The position numbers were made by a program, and so were the translations under genes. Positions 25,028 through 34,590 of a stretch of DNA of 46,709 nt are shown in pieces. The notes beneath the pieces were generated by a model. That model was not told the origin of the DNA. It searched no databases and saw only the letters and a list, made by a program, of their open reading frames with translations. The DNA comes from JACJYE01 sp964432875 (GTDB lineage Bacteria; Bacteroidota; Bacteroidia; Chitinophagales; Saprospiraceae). The DNA lies in assembly GCA_964432875.1 (NCBI GenBank), contig CAYSPJ010000028.1:1-46709 (forward strand). The letters are read 5' to 3'. Each line of letters starts with the position of its first letter. Position 1 is the first letter of the stretch.

Positions 25028-28000
25028 ATGAGCCTTAAACCGACCAGCATACCCAAACAGCCAGCACTAAAAACAGCCGAAGATTTTTATCAGCTTCGCC
25101 GGGAAGGGATTGGTTTTGTTGAACAGATGGGCAGTAAGCTATGGACGGACTACAATACCCACGATCCTGGCATCACCCTGCTTGAATCGCTTTGCTATGC
25201 CATCACTGACCTGGCCTATCGCACCGGGTGGGACATCAAAGACATCCTTGCGCCCAAGCCGCCTCTCGATAATCCCGACAACCCTTTCCCGGACCAGGCT
25301 TTCTTCACCGCCCGTCATATCCTGACTGTAAACCCCTGGACTAGCGAGGACTTCCGCGGCCTGCTTATCGACCTAGGCCTGGTGCGTAATGCCTGGCTGT
25401 TCTGTAAGGAATGTGCCTGCGATCTGTATTATTTTGCCTGGTGCGAAGAGGACGAGCTACACTTGTCTTTCCAAAAACCTTCCAAATCAGGTTTAAACCC
25501 GGTGAAGGTCTTCCCTTTGGGGTTGTACGAAGTGTTGTTGGAATTGGAAAACGATCCTGAATTGGGTGATCTTAACAACCGCAAAATCGAACGCACCCAG
25601 ATACTGACTGATGCCAATAACAAGAATCATCCCATCATCATGGAGCTGCGCTTTCCGGACTGGGGGTTGGCCCAGGGTGCAGCCCTGCAGCAATTTTTAG
25701 ATGCTGCCAATGCCTTTGATATGCTCAATGGGGAAAGTTTTGATTTGAGCATCAGGCTCGGCGCTACAAAAGGCTATGATCTTTTTACCGATGCCACGCT
25801 TACCGCAGAGGGCAAAGATCGCTATCTGCGCAGGCATTGGCGCGATGTGTTGTATGTAGATTTCGAAATCACCCTCCAGCCTGGCGGCGAAGTTATCCGC
25901 ATCGGAAATGCGGCATTGAGGCTGCTGAGCGATTCCTTTGCCAAAGAGAACACCACCGCGGAAAATGTAAAAGATTGGCTTGAAGACACCAGTAGCCAAG
26001 GCTTCATCAGGCGCTACCGCCGCAAACTGGAGGCCATGGAAAAAGCCATCGCGCACGCCCGAGAAGCCTTGCACGCCCATCGCAATCTGGATGAAGACTA
26101 CTGTCGAATTAAAGGAGTAGAAGTGCAAGACGTATCCGTTTGCGCGGATGTGGAAGTTGCTGCTGGAGCTGATATAGAACGAGTACAAGCCGAAATATGG
26201 CTGGCCATTGAGCGGTATTTCAATCCTCCGGTACCGTTTTATAGTTTACAGGAACTCCTGGATGAGGGTAAGCCGGTAGAAGATATTTTTAATGGCCCGG
26301 CATTGAACAATGGCTTCATCAAAGCGGACGAACTTGCCGCTTCCCAACTCAAGGCCGTATTGCGCACCTCGGATATCATTAATCTGCTGATGGACATCGA
26401 AGGTGTTGTTGCCGTAAACAACCTGCTGCTGAGCAAGTACGATGACGAGGGCAATCTCGTCAAAGGCGCCGCTGACCCAGAGTGGAACAACGGCATGCCT
26501 GTTTTCGACCCCAACAAATCAAGCGCCGCATGGCTGCTGTACCTGGACGAACAGCATCAGCCACGCTTGTATCAAAATCAGTCGCGCTTTCTGTTTTACA
26601 AAAACGGGCTGCCCTTTTTGCCCCGCTTGGATGAAGTGCGGGATACCCTGGTGCAACTGCGCGGCATGGCTGAGCGCCCCAAAATCAAAAACGCCGCTAA
26701 CGATCTTGCCATACCCTTAGGCATATTCCGCGATGTGCTCAATTACTACCCCGTGCAGTATAGTTTGCCGCTCACCTATGGCATCGGCCCAGAGGGCTTG
26801 CCCTCGCATGCCTCTATGTTGCGCCGGGCTCAAGCCAAGCAATTGAAAGCCTATCTGCTCGTATTCGAACAGATTATGGCTAATGCCTTGGCGCAGGTAG
26901 CCCATACTGCCGATTTGTTCTCGCTCGACCCCGCCATGAGCCAGACTCATTTCACCCAATTGCTGAGTGAGGCTTCCATACAGGGCTATAGCGAGCTGGT
27001 GAACGGCCTGGACGCGGCTCAGCTGAAAGAGATAGCGGAAACCATGCCCAGCTTCCTCAAGCGGCGCAATCGCTTCTTAGACCACCTTTTAGCTCGCTTT
27101 GGTGAAAACTTTGAAGACTATGCCCTGATGGTGAATAATTTGTATGGGATGCAAAGCAGCCAGGAAAAACTCGTCGAAGATAAAATCGCCTTTATTAAAG
27201 CCTATCCGCGAATCAGCCACGATCGTGCTAAAGCATTTGACTATACCCGCCACCACTGCTTGGACGGCAATATCCCTGGCATCAAAAAGCGCGTGAGCTT
27301 GCTGTTGGGGTTTCCTGATTTGCATTTTGAATGGAGCTTTGATGGGAGCAGCATCAACGGCTTTGCTTTAGCCGATAGCCACGGGAAAGTATGGCTAGAG
27401 GGCAACCCCACTATTGTTGCTCCTGAACCTGTTGAAGCCCAGCAGGCGGCATTGCGTATAATCATGGTGCAAATGACCCGGTCAGATGCTTATCTCCTTT
27501 CTCCAGAAAGCGGGCAATACCGGCTTATCCTGCTCGATGCTGAGGCCAATCCACTTGGGCAGCATCCGGTATTGTTCGATGCATTGGGCGAAGCACAGGA
27601 ACTGCTCAGCGAGCTGGTGGCCTGGAGCAGCAACGAGCGCGCTATAATCGTGGAGCATCTGCTTTTGCGGCCAAAATTCCTTGGCGACGCCCTTTACCCG
27701 GCTTGCAGCGATGGTGCCTGTGGTACTTGTGGGGAAGAGGACCCTTATTCCTTCCGCCTCACCTTTGTAATGGCAGGTTGGACGGCTCCTTTCAATACAA
27801 ATCTGGATATGCGCCGTTTTGCCGACCGCACGATCAAGCAGGAAACGCCTGCCCATTTGCTGGCAAAGATATGCTGGGTAGGCAATGATGGATTTATACC
27901 CAACCCATGCGATCCGGTCATCAATAAGTTAGCTCAATTCCTGCACCACAACGCTTTGGCTGCCAGCGAGGGCGAAGCCTGCGATTGTGCTTTGGCTTTG

Positions 28001-29005
28001 TACAATGCTTTCAGCGAGGTATTTGCCGAATGGTACACCGACAAAACACTGGACTTCATACACCCCGATGCAATGAAAATTGCATTGGAAGCGCTATTTG
28101 AACCAAGCATGATCGACACAGCCTGTACGGCAGCCGTAGTGCCTTTATGGGATGAAGTGAAGGGTATCATGCTCGAGCATTTCATCTCATTGGCGTTGTA
28201 TGGCTGGCAATTCGAACGCTTTGAGGAGGCTTGGTGCAAGTGGCTGGAGGTCAATGGCCAGTTCGATTGGACGAAAGAGCGGCTCCACGAACGCGTAGAA
28301 GCTATGTTGTTTGCGGGGTTGATGCCGCTGGCTATTCAAAACAGCAGCCAGGCAGCACTGGTATGTCAATGCGCTGCCCGCATACTCTCCGATTATGGCA
28401 GCGCATTCTACGGCTGGATGGAGGGGAATATCCGCGCCGGGTTCTCTATAAATGATTTGCCGCCCTTCACGCCGCCAGATATTGAGCCTTGTACCGTGCT
28501 CGAGTTTCAACTTGACACCTGGGCAACCATTGCCGATTTTTTGGCAGAGCAGTACGCTCGTTACACTGCAGTCTCTTACCGGCTGCACGTAGTAGTCAAT
28601 TTACTTAGCAAGTTGCGAAATACCTGGCCAGGGGCCACTTTACATGACTGCGACGAAGGCAGCGACCAAAATCCGGTGCGCTTAGGAAGTACGGCATTAG
28701 GCAACTATCCCCTGCAGCGTTCTCTGAGCCAAACGCCGTCTTCTCCCCCGATACCCTCAAATTACACTGGGCCGACTGCCCGCCTTTCAGCTACTGACAC
28801 TCCCCGAGAAGCACCAACAGATGACGCGGAGGCAGCAAAACCGCTTGCACCTACTGATAAGCGTAAGCCTAAGCCGCGCAAGCGCAAATCTCCGACTGCC
28901 TCGGAAAAGACAAAGTCTTCTGGCAGCAAGGCGGCTGCACCTAAGCGGGATTCCAAGCAGAAGCCTGAAAAGCCCGGCAAATCAAAAAAAACACCTAAAA
29001 AATAG
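25028..29005 (+). CDS. Afp12-like baseplate protein with Lys/Pro-rich tail
   Basis: 1326 residues from the ATG at 25028; the GTG at 25013 overlaps the previous gene and is less likely. The N-terminus carries LWTDYNTHDPGITLLESLCYAITDLAYRTG, the recurrent Afp12/gpJ-type wedge motif. The body has further conserved eCIS-type segments (CRIKGVEVQDVSVCADVEVA, LVVFEQIMANALAQVAHTADLFS-like at ~620). A cysteine cluster CSDGACGTCGEEDPYSF (~900) is present. The last ~100 residues are low-complexity, first Pro/Ser/Thr and then very rich in Lys (KPKPRKRKS, GKSKKTPKK), so they are probably disordered and DNA-, RNA- or anion-binding. Such a tail is odd for a baseplate protein. It is 79 bases before the next gene. 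Confidence 0.75.
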   Translation: MSLKPTSIPKQPALKTAEDFYQLRREGIGFVEQMGSKLWTDYNTHDPGITLLESLCYAITDLAYRTGWDIKDILAPKPPLDNPDNPFPDQAFFTARHILTVNPWTSEDFRGLLIDLGLVRNAWLFCKECACDLYYFAWCEEDELHLSFQKPSKSGLNPVKVFPLGLYEVLLELENDPELGDLNNRKIERTQILTDANNKNHPIIMELRFPDWGLAQGAALQQFLDAANAFDMLNGESFDLSIRLGATKGYDLFTDATLTAEGKDRYLRRHWRDVLYVDFEITLQPGGEVIRIGNAALRLLSDSFAKENTTAENVKDWLEDTSSQGFIRRYRRKLEAMEKAIAHAREALHAHRNLDEDYCRIKGVEVQDVSVCADVEVAAGADIERVQAEIWLAIERYFNPPVPFYSLQELLDEGKPVEDIFNGPALNNGFIKADELAASQLKAVLRTSDIINLLMDIEGVVAVNNLLLSKYDDEGNLVKGAADPEWNNGMPVFDPNKSSAAWLLYLDEQHQPRLYQNQSRFLFYKNGLPFLPRLDEVRDTLVQLRGMAERPKIKNAANDLAIPLGIFRDVLNYYPVQYSLPLTYGIGPEGLPSHASMLRRAQAKQLKAYLLVFEQIMANALAQVAHTADLFSLDPAMSQTHFTQLLSEASIQGYSELVNGLDAAQLKEIAETMPSFLKRRNRFLDHLLARFGENFEDYALMVNNLYGMQSSQEKLVEDKIAFIKAYPRISHDRAKAFDYTRHHCLDGNIPGIKKRVSLLLGFPDLHFEWSFDGSSINGFALADSHGKVWLEGNPTIVAPEPVEAQQAALRIIMVQMTRSDAYLLSPESGQYRLILLDAEANPLGQHPVLFDALGEAQELLSELVAWSSNERAIIVEHLLLRPKFLGDALYPACSDGACGTCGEEDPYSFRLTFVMAGWTAPFNTNLDMRRFADRTIKQETPAHLLAKICWVGNDGFIPNPCDPVINKLAQFLHHNALAASEGEACDCALALYNAFSEVFAEWYTDKTLDFIHPDAMKIALEALFEPSMIDTACTAAVVPLWDEVKGIMLEHFISLALYGWQFERFEEAWCKWLEVNGQFDWTKERLHERVEAMLFAGLMPLAIQNSSQAALVCQCAARILSDYGSAFYGWMEGNIRAGFSINDLPPFTPPDIEPCTVLEFQLDTWATIADFLAEQYARYTAVSYRLHVVVNLLSKLRNTWPGATLHDCDEGSDQNPVRLGSTALGNYPLQRSLSQTPSSPPIPSNYTGPTARLSATDTPREAPTDDAEAAKPLAPTDKRKPKPRKRKSPTASEKTKSSGSKAAAPKRDSKQKPEKPGKSKKTPKK

Positions 29006-29084
29006 GCTTGTTGCGATGGGGATCATCACAACAGCTCTAATCGTGATCACATCCATTTTCTAATGGTCATAATCGCATACTGAC

Positions 29085-32000
29085 ATGCAACAAACAGAAT
29101 TTCAATATCCCATCTTCGAGGCCAACCAGGTGCTCACCAATGACCACCTCAATGATATATTCGAATACTTGGACGAGCAGGGGCGCCTCACCAGAGCCAA
29201 CCTCATCGGCATTGGAATAGTATGTGGGTTGGAGTTTAGTGTAAATACGGCTGCGGCTACCATTAATCTCTCGAGGGGCTGCGGCATCAGCTCGCAAGGG
29301 TATCTCCTCCTCGAACCGGAAGATGTCGTGCTCACTGCATACCGGGAGTATCTAATGCCTTTGGAAGTAGATTATCCCCCTTTCAAATCGGCGCCAGCTG
29401 TACAATATCCGCTTTGGGAGCTATTCCCTGCTGGTACGCCTTCAACTACGCCCTTGAATAGCCCGGCCAACTTTCTTGGCGACAAGGCTTTGCTGCTTTT
29501 TTTAGAGCTCAAGAAAGAAGGCTTGCGCAACTGTAGCCCCAATGACTGCAATGACAAAGGCTCAGAAATAACCGCTACGGTACGCCGCCTGCTCATCCGC
29601 ACTTCCGATCTCGAACAGATTATCAGTCAAGCTTATGACCTGAACACCGGTGCCACTGCCGCCGACATCGAGGGCATGCTCATGGCTCGCCTGAACCTTC
29701 CCGACATTCGCTTGCCCCGCTACGATGTCCCCAACACTAGTCCGGTCACTTCCAATCAGGTCTATGCCTCTTTCTTGGAGGTATTTCGCCGCGACAACCT
29801 TGCCACCAATACCGGTAATGCGCTGACGGCAGCGTATAATGCTTTTCGGCCCATTGTAGAAGGCGTTTATCCCGCTAATCCATTCGGTGGTTTTGCTGCC
29901 GCCTTTGGTTTTTTGGATACAGCACCTCAAAATGCAGGGCAGGTCCGGTTTTTACAGTATTACTACGATTTATTTGACGACCTGCTCAAGGCTTACGATG
30001 AGCTGCGGATCAAGGGCATGGAGTTGATGTGTGCTTGTTGTCCCTCTGAAGACTTGTTTCCGAGGCATTTGATGCTGGGAGCTTTGTCGCCTTCTGCCTT
30101 AGTCAATCCCGGTATTTATCGACATCATTTCCTGGCGTCAGCGGCAGTGGGCGATTGTGAAAACCGGGCCCTGGAGGTGATGCAGTTATTCCGCCGCTTA
30201 GTAGAAATGACGGTTCGGTTTACCAACGCGCCACCGCTGCCTGCCCAAAGCGGAGACCCTAAGCTAGATAGCCAAATACGCATTACACCGAGTAAATTGG
30301 GGGATTTCCCACTTTCAGAAAAAGCCATACCGTACTATTATCGGCAAAATGGGACGCCCGCTTTGTTCCAGTTGTGGAACCCTGATAAAACGCGCCGCCG
30401 GCGCGCCAACCAAAACCTCGGTTATCGTTCGGATGAGTATACCCCAATTGCCCCGGCATTCGTGACCAATCCGCTGGGCTATGACTTAGAGCCGAACAAC
30501 TTTCTGCGTATCGAGGGGCATTTGGGCAAGCCCTACCAATCGGTGCTACAAAATCTGTTGCATATCAAATCGGCACGACGGCTGCCCATCGAAATCATCG
30601 CGCTACGCACTGGAGAATACGACGAAAACATGATAGTGAATCTGAGCCGACAGGAGTGCCGGTTTCAGGATTTGGAGGCTATCTATGATGTGCAGCGGGC
30701 AGAGTTGTTATGCACGTTTTGTATGGCACTGGAGTATTTTTACAACCTGCCATTTCCCAACAACGAGCAAACTTTTCCGCCCTTTGCCTCTACGGTGCCT
30801 TTATTAGCTATTTGTTCACCAGGGTATATGGTTCAACCCAGGACAATGGGCGCCTATTTCGAGCGCCTGTTGTGGCCAAGCGTCCGCAATGCGCCGTATT
30901 TCCCTCCGACACAAGAGCCAGGAAGCCCGATAAGCCAGATCAGCGCTGCCAATCCCGGGCCATCTAATTTTATTTTCCTGTACATCGTTTATTATTTGGC
31001 CAAGTTCATGGAGGTCGTCAAGGATGACCTGCTGGATTTTGATTTGGCTAGTTTTGAAACCCGGGTTCGAGACATTGCTATCATTGCGGAATTGATTGAG
31101 CGCAATAAAGAGGCGTACCTGCGGGAGATCGGTACCGAAGGTGATATACCGACTTGGGAAGAAATGGATGACCGCCTGGATGCACTCTCAAAAGCTTGCC
31201 ACCTGGATGCTTTTCAAGCCTTGCATGCAGAATACACGCGCCGTATCCGCGATATCAGGCGGAAACAATTCCTTAGCCACTTTTTACAGCATCATCCTGG
31301 TATACAGCACAAGGCGGGGGTGCCTTTGGGCGGCACTTTTATCGTCGTTTATCACGATCCGCCACAAGTGCCGGCCCCACAGGATCCGGTCAATCCATTT
31401 TTGGATAATCTGACTTTCGCGCAACGGGCAAGTATTGCACAAGCGTTCGAGCGCATTGTAGCTAATCCGGTGCTTGCTGTTGATGCGCAGGTAGTCAATA
31501 TGGCTCATTTGCTGGGCTTTCGCCCACCTGTTTTGGGTGACATTATTGTGGTGCCAGGATCCTCTTCTGCCAGCCAAATCATTGCTACTGCCGTGAATGA
31601 ATTGCCCCGAGGCACCGTCATCGCTGATTTTTTCCTGCCTTATATCTGCTGTTCTGATTGTGCGCCGATCCAATTCGTTTTGCCTTCCGAAGAAAGAGAT
31701 ATCTTAGAAACCTGCGAGTACCGCTGGGCTAGCCGCGATAGCTATTTGAGAGACTTAACCAGGGATTACGTTTTCACCATTCTGCAGTATCGCATCAATG
31801 GGGCAGATGTAGTGGACACACCCCATACCATTGCTATTCCCGTTGAAGTAATCCGTTCGCAAGGCTTGCAGGCAGTGGTGGATGCGCTCAATGGGTTGGG
31901 CGGTTTGGTTTTCGGCTTGGGGACAACATACTCTTACCTCACTATTCAGCGCTATCAAAGCCACAGCTTCGAATTAGTCATTCAAGAAGAGGGGGAAAAT

Positions 32001-32585
32001 GATGTATTTACCTATTCACCAGATGGCGTGCGACTCAATGGCGGCGCTTACGCCTATGGCGAAAAAATCAACTGTACCCATTCCCAGGATGATGATGAAC
32101 CTCAGCCATGTACGCTCCCTTGCGATGGGGTGGTGCAGACCTGCCGGTATCCATGGAGGCCCATTGATGCCAAAACAGTAGAAGTGGTTTCTCTTTCCAC
32201 GATTGGTGAAGATGGCAATGCCGAGGAAATCCCAAGGTCAAGCTCGGAAACCAATACTTTCGAGTATCAAGTTCACCGCTTTCTTTTTCTCGACCAGCCA
32301 ATAACCAGAGTAAACTTTAATGAGCTCATCAATGCCATCAACCGGATTTTCCCGGCTGCCGATTTAGCGCTTCATGAGCTTTCTTTTAGCTATGAAGGAA
32401 ATGGCAATCAGGCTGTCGGCAACCTGGTCGTCAGCCGGTATATCTGCCATGATTTTAGGCTTAGGGTCCGTTTTGATGAACAACTGATTGAATTCAGGGC
32501 AGAGGGGATATTCAGGGAACAGGATGGGACGATGGTGCTCTTGATACCATCAACGGGCTGTACTGAAGAGAATAGGTGCCCATAA
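29085..32585 (+). CDS. Large eCIS protein of unknown function, Cys-rich patches
   Basis: 1166 residues, starting MQQTEFQYPIFEANQVLTNDHLNDIFEYLDEQGRLTRANLIGIGIVCGLEF; this N-terminus (a 'long coiled linker then LIGIGIVCGLE' motif) is a recurrent pattern of large proteins in Bacteroidota eCIS, usually placed after Afp12. No enzymatic motif was found. Paired or clustered cysteines stand at ~149 (NCSPNDCND), ~315 (CACCPSED), ~853 (YICCSDC) and ~1007 (CTLPCDGVVQTC), which may bind metal or form disulfides outside the cell. The C-terminal 250 residues are rich in beta-strand-like repeats. It probably belongs to the baseplate or to a tail fibre/adaptor set; host-binding is only a possibility. Confidence 0.55.
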   Translation: MQQTEFQYPIFEANQVLTNDHLNDIFEYLDEQGRLTRANLIGIGIVCGLEFSVNTAAATINLSRGCGISSQGYLLLEPEDVVLTAYREYLMPLEVDYPPFKSAPAVQYPLWELFPAGTPSTTPLNSPANFLGDKALLLFLELKKEGLRNCSPNDCNDKGSEITATVRRLLIRTSDLEQIISQAYDLNTGATAADIEGMLMARLNLPDIRLPRYDVPNTSPVTSNQVYASFLEVFRRDNLATNTGNALTAAYNAFRPIVEGVYPANPFGGFAAAFGFLDTAPQNAGQVRFLQYYYDLFDDLLKAYDELRIKGMELMCACCPSEDLFPRHLMLGALSPSALVNPGIYRHHFLASAAVGDCENRALEVMQLFRRLVEMTVRFTNAPPLPAQSGDPKLDSQIRITPSKLGDFPLSEKAIPYYYRQNGTPALFQLWNPDKTRRRRANQNLGYRSDEYTPIAPAFVTNPLGYDLEPNNFLRIEGHLGKPYQSVLQNLLHIKSARRLPIEIIALRTGEYDENMIVNLSRQECRFQDLEAIYDVQRAELLCTFCMALEYFYNLPFPNNEQTFPPFASTVPLLAICSPGYMVQPRTMGAYFERLLWPSVRNAPYFPPTQEPGSPISQISAANPGPSNFIFLYIVYYLAKFMEVVKDDLLDFDLASFETRVRDIAIIAELIERNKEAYLREIGTEGDIPTWEEMDDRLDALSKACHLDAFQALHAEYTRRIRDIRRKQFLSHFLQHHPGIQHKAGVPLGGTFIVVYHDPPQVPAPQDPVNPFLDNLTFAQRASIAQAFERIVANPVLAVDAQVVNMAHLLGFRPPVLGDIIVVPGSSSASQIIATAVNELPRGTVIADFFLPYICCSDCAPIQFVLPSEERDILETCEYRWASRDSYLRDLTRDYVFTILQYRINGADVVDTPHTIAIPVEVIRSQGLQAVVDALNGLGGLVFGLGTTYSYLTIQRYQSHSFELVIQEEGENDVFTYSPDGVRLNGGAYAYGEKINCTHSQDDDEPQPCTLPCDGVVQTCRYPWRPIDAKTVEVVSLSTIGEDGNAEEIPRSSSETNTFEYQVHRFLFLDQPITRVNFNELINAINRIFPAADLALHELSFSYEGNGNQAVGNLVVSRYICHDFRLRVRFDEQLIEFRAEGIFREQDGTMVLLIPSTGCTEENRCP

Positions 32586-32589
32586 GGAT

Positions 32590-33060
32590 ATGAAAGATAA
32601 AGATGCATTAGCCCAATATCGACAGCTTCACGCTCGAAATGAACAGGTCCTTGCCAATCGGCTACAACCGGAGGCACGGCATTGGCGCCGTTGGCGGCAA
32701 CTAACCAAGCCGCGGCGGCATAAGGACTTTGAGTCCTTGCCCGCTAAAGTACAGGAAAAATTGATAGCCGTCCAAGTCCTTATCTTGCGCTATGACCCTC
32801 ATGCCCAGGTAAAACTCATCGGCAGCTGGGTACATGGGGGCTGGGCAGACGAACATACGCCTGCCGAGATACTCCAACTGCGGCAACTCATCAAAGGCAA
32901 ACGAGGGTTGAGCGATATTGACTTGTTAGTACAAAGCAGGCTGGACTTAAACCTCTCTGCTTTGGCAGTAGAGGCAGGCTACGATGTGAGTATAATCAAG
33001 GGAGAGATAAACAGCCAAAAAGGGATTTTGCTGCCCCCGATGCCGAAGATTGCCCCGTAG
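32590..33060 (+). CDS. Nucleotidyltransferase-fold protein inside the eCIS operon
   Basis: 156 residues, 4 bases after the previous stop, with a likely ribosome site AAGGAT. The C-terminal half contains the signature of the polymerase-beta nucleotidyltransferase superfamily: GSWVHGGW at 78-85 (GSx motif), SDIDLLV at 108-114 with D109 and D111, and a third acidic residue D132 in a YDVSII strand. All three metal-binding positions are therefore present. The GS-to-DxD distance is longer than the usual ~12 residues by a ~16-residue insertion. The N-terminal 50 residues are basic and helical. Minimal NTases modify tRNA, proteins or small molecules, and some are toxins. Its job in an eCIS is unknown; it could be a payload or an assembly-linked protein. 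Confidence 0.65.
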   Translation: MKDKDALAQYRQLHARNEQVLANRLQPEARHWRRWRQLTKPRRHKDFESLPAKVQEKLIAVQVLILRYDPHAQVKLIGSWVHGGWADEHTPAEILQLRQLIKGKRGLSDIDLLVQSRLDLNLSALAVEAGYDVSIIKGEINSQKGILLPPMPKIAP

Positions 33061-33114
33061 GACAATCTTTTCCGAAGTGAACCGGAAGTGGCATCGAGCC
33101 TGACACAAATATAA

Positions 33115-33230
33115 GGTGTTTTCATCTTTCAATGCAAGTGTTTTTGAGAATAATTTTAAAAAAAAAGCTTTACAGCAAAAAGCACCTTGAAATAAGCTGT
33201 AAAGGCAAGAGAATAATTTAATAAAACACC
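33115..33230 (+). repeat. Nested inverted repeats just upstream of the tape-measure gene
   Basis: The 173-base spacer 33061-33233 is the longest gap in the operon after the leader. An outer pair, GGTGTTTT (33115-33122) and AAAACACC (33223-33230), encloses an inner perfect pair, CTTTACAGC (33168-33176) and GCTGTAAAG (33196-33204). The outer right arm ends 3 bases before the TTG start. The fold could hide the start, terminate upstream transcripts or set expression of the tape measure. No promoter box is clear. Confidence 0.45.
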
Positions 33231-33233
33231 ATT

Positions 33234-34559
33234 TTGACGCACTATATCCAAAAGCAATTCCTTCATGTGGAATTCACTGGCGCTGAAGTAGAAGGCATGG
33301 CTCTGCAAAAGCAACTTTCAGAGCTATGTCACAAACGGCTGCTGCCAGCACTGGAACAAGCATTAAACCGCTGTATGGTTTCAGGAGCAGAGGTTTTGCG
33401 CATCGATCATTTAGAAATCGATATTGGCAATTTGGATCAAGGTGATTTGGAAGAGGCGCTCCCGGCAGCAGTTGCCAAAGCATTGGAAGAAAAGGTGCGG
33501 GAGCGATTGCAGATTCAAAATACATCATCTGCAGAGCCTCGTATCGAGGTAAAGAATGAATCAATTGTTGACCAATCCCAGCAGGCTGAAGAAATCCTCT
33601 TATTCTTTCTCCAGAATGGCCATTTGCCATGGTATGTCCGTTTGCCAGAACATACCTCTTTAGAGGCTTATCTGCTTGCTGCTCTGCAAGATATAAACGG
33701 GAAGCAGAAGGAGGGGCTAGCGGGCTTGCTTGCGGCAACGCCCTCTGCCCGGCAGCGCTTAGCGTGGCAGTTCTCCCTCGCCTTTCTCGATTTTCTGCTG
33801 GAGCACATTGCCCCTGTCACCTCGCGCATCACGCGCTCTGCCATGGAGAAGCTTCGTAATAAGCATAGTAGCCCTGAGGAGCGCAAAAAAATGGAGGCAG
33901 AGCTTTGGGAAATCGCTTTTGCCAGGGCAAAACAAGATTATTTAATTACTGAGCCCGAGGTAGAGGCTGCACTCCGCATTGCCTTGCAAAGTAGTATCGA
34001 GCAAGCTACGGAATCATCGCCTCTCCCATCAAGCACTCCCGGAGCTCTTGTTCAAAATATGGCGGGAGAGGGTGTCTACCTGGAAAATGCAGGCTTAGTA
34101 TTGCTGCACCCCTTTTTGCCAAAGCTCTTCGAAACACTAAGCATAGCGGAAGCCAATGCTCTGGTGCAGCCAGATCGGGCGCTGCTCCTCCTGCATTTTA
34201 TGGCCACCAGCCAAGGCCCTCCCGAGGAGCATGAATTGGTTTTGCCCAAGATACTCTGTAACGTCCCTTTAGGTCAGCCCATAAAAACTCGGTTAAGGCT
34301 GAGCAAAGGCGAAAAAGCAGAAGCGGAGGCTTTGCTAAAAGCTGTGATCCAGCATTGGGATGCTTTGCGCAACACTTCGCCCGACGGGCTGAGGGGCAAC
34401 TTCCTCTGCCGTGCCGGCAAGCTTTCTCGCCGGGATGCTAATGACTGGCTCCTACAAGTAGAGCGCATGAGCCATGATGTCTTGTTAGATCGGCTGCCCT
34501 GGGGTATTGGCATGATCAAATTGCCCTGGATGGACAATATGCTCTGGGTAGAATGGTGA
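33234..34559 (+). CDS. Contractile injection system tape measure protein
   Basis: 441 residues, from a TTG start; no ATG lies within 20 codons and homologs begin at this point (THYIQKQFLHVEFTG). The two diagnostic segments of the CIS tape-measure family are present: near the N-terminus, VLRIDHLEIDIGNL, and at ~275-310 YLENAGLVLLHPFLPKLFETLSI, then WDALRNTSPDGLRGNFLCRAGKLSRRD and the terminal ILPWGIGMIKLPWM-like WGIGMIKLPWMDNMLWVEW. Residues ~60-250 are helical, Glu/Ala/Leu-rich, as expected for a length-determining coiled coil in the tube lumen. At 441 residues it is short for the group, which would predict a short particle. It is followed by the payload gene 31 bases later. Confidence 0.85.
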   Translation: MTHYIQKQFLHVEFTGAEVEGMALQKQLSELCHKRLLPALEQALNRCMVSGAEVLRIDHLEIDIGNLDQGDLEEALPAAVAKALEEKVRERLQIQNTSSAEPRIEVKNESIVDQSQQAEEILLFFLQNGHLPWYVRLPEHTSLEAYLLAALQDINGKQKEGLAGLLAATPSARQRLAWQFSLAFLDFLLEHIAPVTSRITRSAMEKLRNKHSSPEERKKMEAELWEIAFARAKQDYLITEPEVEAALRIALQSSIEQATESSPLPSSTPGALVQNMAGEGVYLENAGLVLLHPFLPKLFETLSIAEANALVQPDRALLLLHFMATSQGPPEEHELVLPKILCNVPLGQPIKTRLRLSKGEKAEAEALLKAVIQHWDALRNTSPDGLRGNFLCRAGKLSRRDANDWLLQVERMSHDVLLDRLPWGIGMIKLPWMDNMLWVEW

Positions 34560-34590
34560 CCACCAGCATCCAGAGGAAACAACATTTACT

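Noticed and set aside
33115..33230. New promoter for the tape-measure and payload genes
   Set aside because: No TAnnTTTG box at a proper distance from a TTTG was found in the spacer; structured RNA remains the better reading.
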